DNA from: Candidatus Nitrosopelagicus sp.
GTDB taxonomy: Archaea; Thermoproteota; Nitrososphaeria; Nitrososphaerales; Nitrosopumilaceae
NCBI GenBank assembly: GCA_028345575.1
Contig: JAOMDR010000001.1
Location: 62,001-126,000, forward strand
Reading direction: 5' to 3'
DNA length: 64,000 nucleotides
Within the stretch, counting starts at the first letter, position 1. Every line of letters begins with the position of its first letter. Made by a program: the position numbers and the translations under genes. The notes under the pieces are model-generated. The model did not search any database. It had not been told where the DNA came from and saw nothing but the letters and a program-made list of their open reading frames with translations. Below, piece after piece: positions 49,891 to 58,984 of this stretch.

Positions 49891-50697
49891 ATGGAAAATA
49901 AGAAAATTACAGAATTCGTTCACGTTGATGAAAGTAACGAAGAAAAAATCTCAACAAAAATCACAATCCAGTCATTTGAAAATGAAATTCAAGAAATTGA
50001 TGTTCCAAAGGGAATTGTCACTTTCTTAGGTTCAAAAAATGGTAAAAAAATTCCATATTTGACAAAGAATCGATACTCCGTTTCAGATTTAGTACATTGC
50101 CAAAGAAAATCTCTATACAAACAATTAGGATTAAAACAAGAACAGCTAGTTCAAGATCTTTCAATTGAACAAATGTGGTCAACTGTTAGAGGAAATTTCT
50201 TGCATCAAATGACCAATGCATATGATTGGAATGAACTTGAGATGCAGTATAAGGTTAATCTGAAAGATGGCAAACAAGCCACACTCCATGGTAGACTTGA
50301 CATGTATGATTGGAAGACAAAAACAATCATGGATTTGAAAAGTGTTCCAAATCTACGACATCAAGTCAAGCATGGATTTATACCAAAACTCCAGCATATT
50401 TTGCAAGTCCAATGTTATGGAACAATGTTTGAATCATACATACCAATTGAGAATCTAAATCTCATTTATGTTGATAATAATGACATTGTCACTTACAAAA
50501 TTCAAAAAAGAGACATGGCAGATTGGATAAAAACACGAATTCAAGAAATTGAAGATGCTTGTGTCTCAAAACAAATCATAACAGGTGAACCAACCGGATT
50601 ATGTCAATTTTGTAAATATCAAACAAAATGTTATGCTGATGAAAATGGAATTACACATACACCACTATCTGTTCCAAAAGGAGGACGATACAATTGA
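49891..50697 (+). CDS. Cas4-like PD-(D/E)XK nuclease with Fe-S cysteines
   Basis: GNFLH; HGRLDMYD; IMDLKS; QVQCYGTMFE; one N-terminal Cys (VHCQRKS) plus C-terminal CQFCKYQTKC. Confidence 0.8.
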   Translation: MENKKITEFVHVDESNEEKISTKITIQSFENEIQEIDVPKGIVTFLGSKNGKKIPYLTKNRYSVSDLVHCQRKSLYKQLGLKQEQLVQDLSIEQMWSTVRGNFLHQMTNAYDWNELEMQYKVNLKDGKQATLHGRLDMYDWKTKTIMDLKSVPNLRHQVKHGFIPKLQHILQVQCYGTMFESYIPIENLNLIYVDNNDIVTYKIQKRDMADWIKTRIQEIEDACVSKQIITGEPTGLCQFCKYQTKCYADENGITHTPLSVPKGGRYN

Positions 50698-50786
50698 TCT
50701 TTTTGATTATTGCATTATCTGCATTTCTGATCTGTTCAGGAATTGTAAAACCAAAAAAAATTATGGAGGCATACTTTGGAAAGTAA
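50694..50786 (+). CDS. 30-aa TM micro-ORF (TTG start; MIFLIIALSAFLICSGIVKPKKIMEAYFGK)
   Basis: Overlaps upstream stop and downstream start in an operon. Confidence 0.45.
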   Translation: MIFLIIALSAFLICSGIVKPKKIMEAYFGK

Positions 50787-51795
50787 ACAAATCACCTCAT
50801 TAAATGAGACCACAATTCCAACTGCTGTCATAAATTTTGATGAATATGATCCTCGAACAATTGATGTTTGGGAAAACTATATCTCAATAAATGAAGAAAA
50901 AGAACGAGCCACACAAATTATTTTGGATGCTACTAGTCCATTTCTAATTGAATCTGAAAAAGGTCAAGGAAAAACACTATTGATACATACAATTTGTAAA
51001 GAAAACAACATTGCTCTAATAGAAGAGCAAGTTGGACCTGGCACAAGAAAAACAGATCTTTTTGGTTCAAAGGAAATCAATAATGATGGAACCCTGTTTA
51101 ATCTTGGAATTTTCCCAAGAGCAATAGAGGTTGCCAATCATTTTGGTCATGCGTGCCTATATTGTGATGAGGGAAATACACAGGATCCTGAAACACAAAA
51201 ACTTTGGAATAGAATTTGTGATGATCGAAAATCAGTCTTTATCAATGGTAAAAATTACAAATTAAACCCAAACTGCAAATTGTCTGTAGTTTGGACTACA
51301 AATCCTGCCTCATATGTAGGAATTAATTCAATGCCTGAAGATTTAAGATCAAGATTCATTGGTGAAATCTGGAAATATCCTTCTCCTTTACAAATTAAAA
51401 AAGTAATTGACTGGCAAAAAATCTATAATGATTGTATAAATCAAAATGTAAATCCATCTGATGGAATTTCACATTCATCACAAAATCAAGTAACAGTTGC
51501 AATTCCAAATGAAATTAATGAATTAGTAGAGGAAATGCTATTTCCTGGATTAATTATTTTCATTCAAGATATTCATGCACTTAGAATGAAGGGTGATGTT
51601 GAATATTCATTATCAATAAGAGACATTAATCAATTTTTCAATCAATTTTTTAAAAACACATTTAAAAATCCAAATTCTAAAAATATACTTCAACAAACAT
51701 TTGCTCAAGTAATATTATTCAAATTTGAAGATCCGGCTGAAAGAGAACTCATCAAAGTAAGAATTCAAGACACATTTGGAGTAAAATTAAAATGA
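50776..51795 (+). CDS. MoxR/CobS-like AAA+ ATPase
   Basis: Walker A SEKGQGKT, Walker B CLYCDEGN, sensor-1 VVWTTNP, LRSRF Arg finger. Confidence 0.8.
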   Translation: MESKQITSLNETTIPTAVINFDEYDPRTIDVWENYISINEEKERATQIILDATSPFLIESEKGQGKTLLIHTICKENNIALIEEQVGPGTRKTDLFGSKEINNDGTLFNLGIFPRAIEVANHFGHACLYCDEGNTQDPETQKLWNRICDDRKSVFINGKNYKLNPNCKLSVVWTTNPASYVGINSMPEDLRSRFIGEIWKYPSPLQIKKVIDWQKIYNDCINQNVNPSDGISHSSQNQVTVAIPNEINELVEEMLFPGLIIFIQDIHALRMKGDVEYSLSIRDINQFFNQFFKNTFKNPNSKNILQQTFAQVILFKFEDPAERELIKVRIQDTFGVKLK

Positions 51796-53582
51796 AAATT
51801 GATCGAAATTTAATTTCTGAAATTGACTTGTTTGAAAAATCAATAGATATTGTTGAATTTGCATCAAATTCAAAAATTGATTTACAAATTGTCAAAGGTG
51901 AAAACTGGTGCACCTTTCAGGGAATTGATAAAAAAGATTCAAAAAAGCTATATACAATCAGTTTATCTTCGTCACGTAAAACTGCAATTCCAATTTATAC
52001 TGCACTAATCCATGAATTGGGACACATACTTTACGAAACACCATTTACACCAATAAAAAAATTATTGAAGAGTAAAAAATCACAATTACCAAAAACAATT
52101 ACAAGTTCACCAATATCTGCAGAACAAAAACCAAAAATTTCTTCAGAGCAACTATATCACAAAGTTTTCAATGTATTAGAAGATCAAAGAATTGAATCAC
52201 AAATTAGTAAATCATACTTGGGACACAAAAAAAGATTTGAAAAAACAAGATATAATCTTGGAAAGGCTGGATTTGGAGAATTTGCTGATTTTGAAAATCC
52301 AGTATTTGCATTATTAGCAATACGATTTATGCGTGATGATATTGTAAAAAACACAAAATATTACCAGATTTACAAAAAGGCATTAGAGGATGTAGAGGAA
52401 ACTGATCGTTTTGGAGCATTAAGAGTTCTAATTTCAATTAAAAAATACATTGACGAGTACTTGTCAAACCTAGAATCATCTCAAAAACCAAATTCTACTG
52501 GCTTTCCAGATTCACCTAGTACACTCGATGATAAACATCTGAAAGATATGGTGCAACTATCCCAAGAACTCGAAGAAAAACGTGAACAATTACTTCATGG
52601 CAATCTTCCCCCAACAATTAGGCACAAATCACCAGATTTTCCAATACCTCCTGAATTACAAAAATCTAATTTTTCTGAGGATGAAATTAAAGAAATCATT
52701 CAAGATGGAAAAAAACAGGGTGAAGAACAATTTCAAAATATACAGAATAAGCTAACCAGCAGACCTAGACTTGACAACACCCTTTCAAATGTTAAAAAAA
52801 TTTTACGTCCATCTTGTAATTATGAAATTGACAGAAAAATAGCAAAAGGAATGAATAAAGTTTTCAAATTATTAAAATTACGATCTAAATCATTCATTGA
52901 TATTTCTGGAACTCAAATTAATGTAGATGAATATATTGAGAATATTTCTAAAGGAACAAATCTTAATCGATGTTATGAGAACAGTAAATCTGCACATGGT
53001 GCATCAATAGTTATTTCAATTGACGCATCACTTTCTATGCACGATGAAAAAATTATAACTGCAAGAAATTTAGTTGCAACACTTTTTGAATCAATAAAAG
53101 GAATACCAAATATGGAACTTCGTGGAAACATATGGAGTAGTCATGGTTCTGGGTTAATTGGTATTACAGAAATTAATAATATCAAAGATGTTAAACAAAT
53201 ATCTGTCAGAAGAAACTATAACTTGACACCTCTTCATATGGGATTAGAGTATTCAATGAAAATGCTCAAAGAAATGCGAGGTACAAACAAATTATTAATT
53301 TTAATTACTGATGGCCAACCAAACTATTACAAAAATTATAATTTAGTACCAGATAACATATACAACAATCAATGTAAAAGATCTCTACAAAAAGTATTAA
53401 AGATAACACCCAATGTAATCTGTTTCTTGGTTGGCAAAGAAGATAATAATATAAAAAAAATAATGACAGACATTTTTACCTCTAAAAGATTTATTATAGT
53501 TCCAACTATGAAAAAGGCCTCTCAAAACACTATTGAAAAATTTAGACATTTTGTAATAAAAAATGTCCAGAATGGAGTATGA
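51792..53582 (+). CDS. CobT-like protein: N-terminal HEXXH metallopeptidase-like domain plus C-terminal VWA domain
   Basis: ALIHELGHILYETPF, NVLEDQRIE; MIDAS IDASLSM, LTPLHMG, LITDGQP. Confidence 0.8.
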   Translation: MKIDRNLISEIDLFEKSIDIVEFASNSKIDLQIVKGENWCTFQGIDKKDSKKLYTISLSSSRKTAIPIYTALIHELGHILYETPFTPIKKLLKSKKSQLPKTITSSPISAEQKPKISSEQLYHKVFNVLEDQRIESQISKSYLGHKKRFEKTRYNLGKAGFGEFADFENPVFALLAIRFMRDDIVKNTKYYQIYKKALEDVEETDRFGALRVLISIKKYIDEYLSNLESSQKPNSTGFPDSPSTLDDKHLKDMVQLSQELEEKREQLLHGNLPPTIRHKSPDFPIPPELQKSNFSEDEIKEIIQDGKKQGEEQFQNIQNKLTSRPRLDNTLSNVKKILRPSCNYEIDRKIAKGMNKVFKLLKLRSKSFIDISGTQINVDEYIENISKGTNLNRCYENSKSAHGASIVISIDASLSMHDEKIITARNLVATLFESIKGIPNMELRGNIWSSHGSGLIGITEINNIKDVKQISVRRNYNLTPLHMGLEYSMKMLKEMRGTNKLLILITDGQPNYYKNYNLVPDNIYNNQCKRSLQKVLKITPNVICFLVGKEDNNIKKIMTDIFTSKRFIIVPTMKKASQNTIEKFRHFVIKNVQNGV

Positions 53583-53588
53583 AAGAAA

Positions 53589-54236
53589 TTGGTATTACCA
53601 CTTTTAATAGGACTTGGTTTACTTGCAATTCTATATGTTGTATACATTGCAGTACTTCATTGGTACATTACAATTCCGATAGTTGTTATCATCCTTGTAT
53701 ACTGGAATAGAGGCAATATTGCACAATGGTCTGAACAAAGAAGATTACGGAAGCAAGATATTGCTGAACGAAAGGAGCGTGAAGAACGTGCAAAAATCAT
53801 TCTTGAAGAAAAAAGACTAGAACGCATTGAATGGCAAAAACGTCAGGCACAAAAAGAGAGGAAATTTTGGGATGATATCAAGAAGAAATTAGAAGATCAA
53901 AAAATTGTACAGTCGGCCTTACCTGATTATACAATCAAGCACAATCTAAAACCTCGACAAACAAAGAGGAAATCCCAAAAAACGCTTCAAGATGCTATGA
54001 GAGATGCATTTCAACCGCAATTTGAGAGAAAATCGACTCTTGGTATCAAAAAATGCTATAAAATTTTAGGACTAAAACCTGAAGCTTCTGTTTTACAGGT
54101 TCAGTTTAGATTTAAGGAATTGGCGCTCAAATATCATCCAGACAGAAATCTCCACAGTAAATTAGCTGTAAAAAAGTTTACAGAGATTTGTGAGGCACGA
54201 AAAATAATTTTAGAATTAATTCAGGTGGCTGTATGA
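53589..54236 (+). CDS. membrane-anchored J-domain protein
   Basis: N-terminal TM; C-terminal CYKILGLKPEAS..FKELALKYHPDRN. Confidence 0.8.
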   Translation: MVLPLLIGLGLLAILYVVYIAVLHWYITIPIVVIILVYWNRGNIAQWSEQRRLRKQDIAERKEREERAKIILEEKRLERIEWQKRQAQKERKFWDDIKKKLEDQKIVQSALPDYTIKHNLKPRQTKRKSQKTLQDAMRDAFQPQFERKSTLGIKKCYKILGLKPEASVLQVQFRFKELALKYHPDRNLHSKLAVKKFTEICEARKIILELIQVAV

Positions 54237-54264
54237 TTCTCATCATTTACGGAGATTACTTGCA

Positions 54265-54369
54265 ATGAGATGTATTCAATGTGAAAAAGTAGTTAGACAT
54301 CCACGTGGATTATCAAGGATATTACAGATGTGTGGCTTTTGTAGAAAACAAAACATAAAGATAGATTAA
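54265..54369 (+). CDS. 34-aa zinc-finger small protein (MRCIQCEKVVRHPRGLSRILQMCGFCRKQNIKID)
   Basis: Hand translation; two CxxC motifs. Confidence 0.5.
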   Translation: MRCIQCEKVVRHPRGLSRILQMCGFCRKQNIKID

Positions 54370-56930
54370 TCTTTTTCTTTTAATTCGTTTAGTCTTTTTT
54401 CATATTCTTCTTTCTTTTCTTTATCTCCTATTTGATCATAACAAGAAATTAAATCTCTTAATGCTTGGATTTTTCCATGTTCTGTAAAATCTACTAAATG
54501 TTCTTCAAGTATTGTTATTGCATCTTCATAATATCCATTTTCTGTTAAATATGCGCCCTGAAGCTGATAACCGTCTGCAGATTCTTCTATATCTAAATCA
54601 ATTAGTTTTTTAGCATATTCATCAGCATCTGTCTTTAAACCAAGACTATTTGCATCAAGACTTGCACAATAATAACAATATCCTATAAACCATTTTTCAT
54701 CTGGAAACTCTTTAATTCCCATTTCCCACATATCTATTGCTTCTGAATATTTTTTCAAAACTCCAAAACTAAGTGCAGTGTATCTAAGAGGACCCCAATC
54801 ATTTCTATCCTTTGATATTACAAATATTTTATCTGCTTCTAATATCACATCATCATATTTTTTTTCTTCATACAAACATTTTATTAATCCGTTTTGTGCA
54901 TCGACCCAATCATAATCTCTTTTTGTTAGATTTTTTTCCAAATCATTTTTTTCTTTAATTTTTTTATTTGAAATTGAGATTGCTTTTTGATAATAATATT
55001 TTGCTTCACTTGTTGAATTATTAATTAGACGGGCTGTATCTCCTAAGCAACACCAAATACCAATATTCTTTTGATTAAGTCTTAGAGATTGTACATAATT
55101 CTCAAATGCATCATTATACCTTTCCAATCCCCAAAAACAATTTCCATTTTCAAACCATGCCTCCCATGAATCTGCATTGTACTTTATTGCTAAATCAATA
55201 TGTGAAAGCGCTTTATCTAATAGTCCTTTTTTATCTATTCCATCTCTCTCAAATTCTTTCTCGAGATCATCTTTGCTTATTCCCTTATCAGGTAGTCCAT
55301 TTTGCTTCCCCACTAAATTTGCCATTTCTTTAATTACACGACTAATTCCCAGATGTACATCTGATAAATCACGTTCAACATCGTCTTTCTTTTCCTTCTT
55401 TTCTAAAAGTTCTCTGGCTTTTTGATAATTATGCAACTCATCAAATAATCTGTTTGGAATTTTATGTAGCAAATCTCCTTTTTCACAGTATATTACCCAC
55501 TCCTCAGGCCATTTTTCAATCATTTCATCATAAAATTTTTCTGCTTCATCAAATTTCCCGTTAGCTTCTAATGCCCATGCTTTCCACAAATGTGCACTCA
55601 CATCATTATGAAGTTCTGCTAATTTGTTAGAATTTTCTAAAAACTTTATGCTATATCCTTCACCAAGTCTATCATAGATTCTCACCTTCTCTCGTAAAAT
55701 TTCTCTATTTTTAATCTGGTTCCCGGTCATTTTTACAAAATCATCAATGCACTCAATTGCTTCTTCTAATCGATTTAATTCTCTTAATGTGGTCATTTTT
55801 ACGTAAATTGCTCTTTCATAATTATCCTGTTCATCTAATGCTTCATCGCACAATCTGAGTGCTTTTTCCATGTCAGGATTATCTTTTTTCTTGTAACAAG
55901 CAGCTAAATTAACTAATGTGTTTGGTGCTTCCTCTCTACTTATTTCCAGTGATTTTTCATAAAATAAAATTGCAAAAATAAATTTATCTTGTGTGGCATA
56001 ACATCTTCCTAAAGCAAATACCGATTTTCTTGTTTCTTTTATCCTAATTGATTCTTTATAGTGTTCAGTTGCCTCGGCATATGATTTCTTATTTACTAAA
56101 ATCTCTCCTTTCATGTAATGGATATACCAGTCTTTGTGTGAAGGTTTCTTCTTTATTACCAAATCTAGATATTTTTCGCATTCATCATCCTTATCTTGTA
56201 TAAAATAACATCTAGCTAAATTACGTTCTGCATATACATCATCATCATCTCTTTCTAATAAAATACCTTTTTCAAAACAATCTATTGCTTGATCATATTT
56301 TTTTATATTATAATACACATAACCTAAATTGTCTAATGCATCAAGATCTTTTTTATCGATTTCTAAAACTTTCAAATAATATTCCCTTGCTGAATCCCAA
56401 TCTTTCAAGCTTATTGAAATGAAAGCATAGTCACGTAATGCATCAACATCTTTATCATCTTTATCAAGAATTTTTTTAGCACAATCTCGGGCATCAGAAT
56501 ATCTACCCAATTTATCATAACACCATCCTAACGCCTTGGTGGCAGTTGTATTGCCTGGGTCACGCAATAATGCTGCTTTTAATGCTTCAACTGCTTCCTC
56601 TTCTTTTCGTATATAGTAAAGTTTCTCACCAAGCTTTATCCATAAATCAATTTCATGTTTTTTATCATTGACATTTGCTAATTCTTTCTGAATCTTTTTT
56701 ATGACTTTTTCAGCTTCTAAATCTTTAATCTCATCCCAAAATTGATCCTTTTCATCCCAATCGACCGATGGTTTTGAAATATCTTTAGTGACCGATGGTT
56801 TTGAAATTTTTTCCTTTTGAGCCCTTTTTCCACTTCTATTACGCTTGGCATCCTCACTTGTGAATCTAATATTCTTAGTTCTATCTAGTATTCTCTTTGT
56901 GGCTTCATCAAGTTCCTCATCTTCTACCAT
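54366..56930 (-). CDS. large multi-TPR protein
   Basis: At least 15 TPR-like units; start trimmed to MVEDEELDEATKRIL. Confidence 0.85.
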   Translation of the reverse strand: MVEDEELDEATKRILDRTKNIRFTSEDAKRNRSGKRAQKEKISKPSVTKDISKPSVDWDEKDQFWDEIKDLEAEKVIKKIQKELANVNDKKHEIDLWIKLGEKLYYIRKEEEAVEALKAALLRDPGNTTATKALGWCYDKLGRYSDARDCAKKILDKDDKDVDALRDYAFISISLKDWDSAREYYLKVLEIDKKDLDALDNLGYVYYNIKKYDQAIDCFEKGILLERDDDDVYAERNLARCYFIQDKDDECEKYLDLVIKKKPSHKDWYIHYMKGEILVNKKSYAEATEHYKESIRIKETRKSVFALGRCYATQDKFIFAILFYEKSLEISREEAPNTLVNLAACYKKKDNPDMEKALRLCDEALDEQDNYERAIYVKMTTLRELNRLEEAIECIDDFVKMTGNQIKNREILREKVRIYDRLGEGYSIKFLENSNKLAELHNDVSAHLWKAWALEANGKFDEAEKFYDEMIEKWPEEWVIYCEKGDLLHKIPNRLFDELHNYQKARELLEKKEKKDDVERDLSDVHLGISRVIKEMANLVGKQNGLPDKGISKDDLEKEFERDGIDKKGLLDKALSHIDLAIKYNADSWEAWFENGNCFWGLERYNDAFENYVQSLRLNQKNIGIWCCLGDTARLINNSTSEAKYYYQKAISISNKKIKEKNDLEKNLTKRDYDWVDAQNGLIKCLYEEKKYDDVILEADKIFVISKDRNDWGPLRYTALSFGVLKKYSEAIDMWEMGIKEFPDEKWFIGYCYYCASLDANSLGLKTDADEYAKKLIDLDIEESADGYQLQGAYLTENGYYEDAITILEEHLVDFTEHGKIQALRDLISCYDQIGDKEKKEEYEKRLNELKEKD

Positions 56931-56956
56931 GGATCCGGATGTATTGTAACTGTTAA

Positions 56957-56979
56957 AAGAATTTCTTTTAAAAATTCTT
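56957..56979. promoter_or_regulatory. 23-bp inverted repeat AAGAATTT-ctttta(a)-AAATTCTT between divergent TPR and HEPN-like genes
   Basis: 8-bp arms, 7-bp spacer, in the only intergenic gap. Confidence 0.4.
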
Positions 56980-57005
56980 ATTAATTTTCCATTGCTAATA
57001 TTCAC

Positions 57006-57761
57006 ATGCAAAACAAAGGGAAACGAAAATCTTTTGGTACAAACCGAAGAAAAATAGAAGAAATTCCTGGCTTAGATCCAGACAACTTTGCTCATGTATG
57101 TGATGATTTAATTAATCTCTGTAAGATCATCGACGAGCAAAATGAAACTAATCAACAACTTTTAAAAAATTTTATAAAAATCAGATTAGTTAGTATTGTT
57201 GAATTTCATCTAAAGGGATTTATTTCTGACTTGATTGATTACCATAATTTAAATCCAAAAAATGTTCTTGAAGAAGATACAATTACCATTGAACTTGATG
57301 TACTACAATACTTCAAAAAAGATGCAATTACAAAAGGAAAAATTTTAGTGGCACATCTTGATAAAGTCAATCCAGGAACTGTTTATACAATAATGAGTAA
57401 AATTAACCAATTAGATTCTTTCAAATGGATTGATAAGTTCTTGAATTATAATCCTGGTGATTCGTGGAACTTTTTCAAAAAATTGTATATGGAAAGAAAT
57501 TTACTAATTCATAGTCTTACAGATGTAACTGAATCAACAGAAACACTTAGTGGAAAAATTCATTCAATGGAAACAATAATTTTTACACTGTTTATTTGTA
57601 CAAATTGTAATATTGATATGTTTAGTAAATCTAAACCTGAATCTTTTATAGAACGAGAATATAGTTCACGTCTAAAAAAGCTTGGATTAAACCAAAAGCA
57701 ATTCAAAGATATAACTCTGAAATTCAAAAAAGATTGGAAATCTTCTTACAAAAAATACTAA
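57006..57761 (+). CDS. HEPN-like protein (putative RNase)
   Basis: All-alpha sequence with KKLYMERNLLIHSL = R-N-x3-H HEPN signature. Confidence 0.5.
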   Translation: MQNKGKRKSFGTNRRKIEEIPGLDPDNFAHVCDDLINLCKIIDEQNETNQQLLKNFIKIRLVSIVEFHLKGFISDLIDYHNLNPKNVLEEDTITIELDVLQYFKKDAITKGKILVAHLDKVNPGTVYTIMSKINQLDSFKWIDKFLNYNPGDSWNFFKKLYMERNLLIHSLTDVTESTETLSGKIHSMETIIFTLFICTNCNIDMFSKSKPESFIEREYSSRLKKLGLNQKQFKDITLKFKKDWKSSYKKY

Positions 57762-57777
57762 TTTACCTCATAAATTA

Positions 57778-57796
57778 CTACAAAATTTCTTTGTAG
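57778..57796. promoter_or_regulatory. operator-like palindrome, motif 1 copy 2 (CTACAAAATTTCTTTGTAG)
   Basis: Matches 49828-49846 and flanks; TTAAA 7 bp downstream. Confidence 0.75.
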
Positions 57797-57839
57797 TCTA
57801 CAATTAAACTTCCAATTGTTTCTTCTACCCATCTATAGT

Positions 57840-57989
57840 ATGAATTCTACAATTAGAACTCAAAAGGATGGCGACCTAAACGCTAGTCTCAACTTGCGAC
57901 TCGCAATTGCAGCGGATTTGTCCGTATTTATTTTGCAAAGCGAAGGAATCGAAGTTGCGACAATCATCAAAGGAGGTAGCAAGAAATGA
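57840..57989 (+). CDS. 49-aa protein (MNSTIRTQKDGDLNASLNLRLAIAADLSVFILQSEGIEVATIIKGGSKK)
   Basis: Hand translation; ATGA overlap with next ORF; promoter with motif 1. Confidence 0.6.
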   Translation: MNSTIRTQKDGDLNASLNLRLAIAADLSVFILQSEGIEVATIIKGGSKK

Positions 57990-58213
57990 GTAACGCTCAT
58001 GATGCAACCTCAGAAGATTTGGTGATTCTTGGAATGGTTCATGCCTTTAAAGTCATGAACGAGGTAAAACATTCCAAAACCAATAACGACTTGAATAACG
58101 TCAACTTTGAATTTCTAATCGAAGTTCAAAAGAGAAATCTTTCAAATCCACAATTGATTGATTTAGAAAAAGACATGTTTGACGATGCACTCAAACTGGA
58201 GGCTTTCAAATGA
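57986..58213 (+). CDS. hypothetical protein
   Basis: ORF, ATGA-coupled both sides. Confidence 0.6.
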   Translation: MSNAHDATSEDLVILGMVHAFKVMNEVKHSKTNNDLNNVNFEFLIEVQKRNLSNPQLIDLEKDMFDDALKLEAFK

Positions 58214-58611
58214 GTCAAAAACTCTCATCTGAAAGAAAGCAAAAAAGCCGCTGTGCCTTTTGTGGAAAAGGCGACAATGTTCACAGTGCTGAACTGTGGG
58301 ATCTTCATCACAAGGCTATGCCTATAGGTGAAAAGATTGGCTCTATGCAAGCAGGTTTTGGACCTCGTATTCCAGCCAAAATCATACTGTGGAATGCAGC
58401 ACCTCCGTATGATAAAGAATACGTGCCAATTCACATGCATTGTAGTGATTGCGACTCTGCAATGTCATCTAGTGAAACGGATTTGGCTGACGTCCTATCT
58501 GGACTATGTCTCAAGTGTTTCTGTGAATTGACAGACCAGGAGTATTCGTGGCACAGTGTTCCATGGTGGGCTGTTAATGGTGGTAAATATCAAGGAGGTG
58601 AAATAAACTGA
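58210..58611 (+). CDS. Cys/His-rich zinc-finger protein
   Basis: CAFCGKGDNVHSAELWDLHHK..HMHCSDC..CLKCFCE. Confidence 0.65.
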   Translation: MSQKLSSERKQKSRCAFCGKGDNVHSAELWDLHHKAMPIGEKIGSMQAGFGPRIPAKIILWNAAPPYDKEYVPIHMHCSDCDSAMSSSETDLADVLSGLCLKCFCELTDQEYSWHSVPWWAVNGGKYQGGEIN

Positions 58612-58701
58612 AATTCATTAAATCATATCGTCGTAAAAAACGGTGCGGCGGAATAATTAATGTAAAAAGTCATACCAGAAGTTGTTAGAAACAATCTTTT
58701 G

Positions 58702-58797
58702 TTATGTCTCAGGATAAACTGTAGTGATACATTTATCACATTCTTGCCAATCTGAATCGTTTGGCATAGAACCCCCACACCTTTTACAATTTTCCAA
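58702..58797 (-). CDS. 31-aa zinc-ribbon protein (TTG start; MENCKRCGGSMPNDSDWQECDKCITTVYPET)
   Basis: Hand translation; two CxxC; directly follows 58799-58984. Confidence 0.45.
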   Translation of the reverse strand: MENCKRCGGSMPNDSDWQECDKCITTVYPET

Positions 58798-58798
58798 A

Positions 58799-58984
58799 CT
58801 AAAATTCCTCTCCACAGTCATTACAATAAAATTCTGGATCGTCACCAGAAACGATACAGCCTCTTAACTGATATTTGTCTTTGTTTTTCTCTTCATCCAT
58901 TTCTTCTAAAAATTTATGATTTGGTAATCCCCAGATTAGTTGTGCAATGTTTTTTCCCTCACAGTTTGGGCAGATTTTATTCAT
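58799..58984 (-). CDS. zinc-ribbon small protein
   Basis: CPNCEGK...FYCNDCGEEF. Confidence 0.65.
   Translation of the reverse strand: MNKICPNCEGKNIAQLIWGLPNHKFLEEMDEEKNKDKYQLRGCIVSGDDPEFYCNDCGEEF

Noticed and set aside
51792-53582. Cobaltochelatase CobT for cobalamin synthesis
   Set aside because: CobT-like only in VWA/metallopeptidase architecture; no CobN and context is nuclease/J-domain
54366-57011. TPR ORF start at 57011
   Set aside because: Would overlap the divergent gene start and the palindrome; M at 56930 is more plausible
57834-57850. Third motif-2 copy (ATAGTATGAATTC at the 57840 start)
   Set aside because: Only the first 8 bp match; no second half-site
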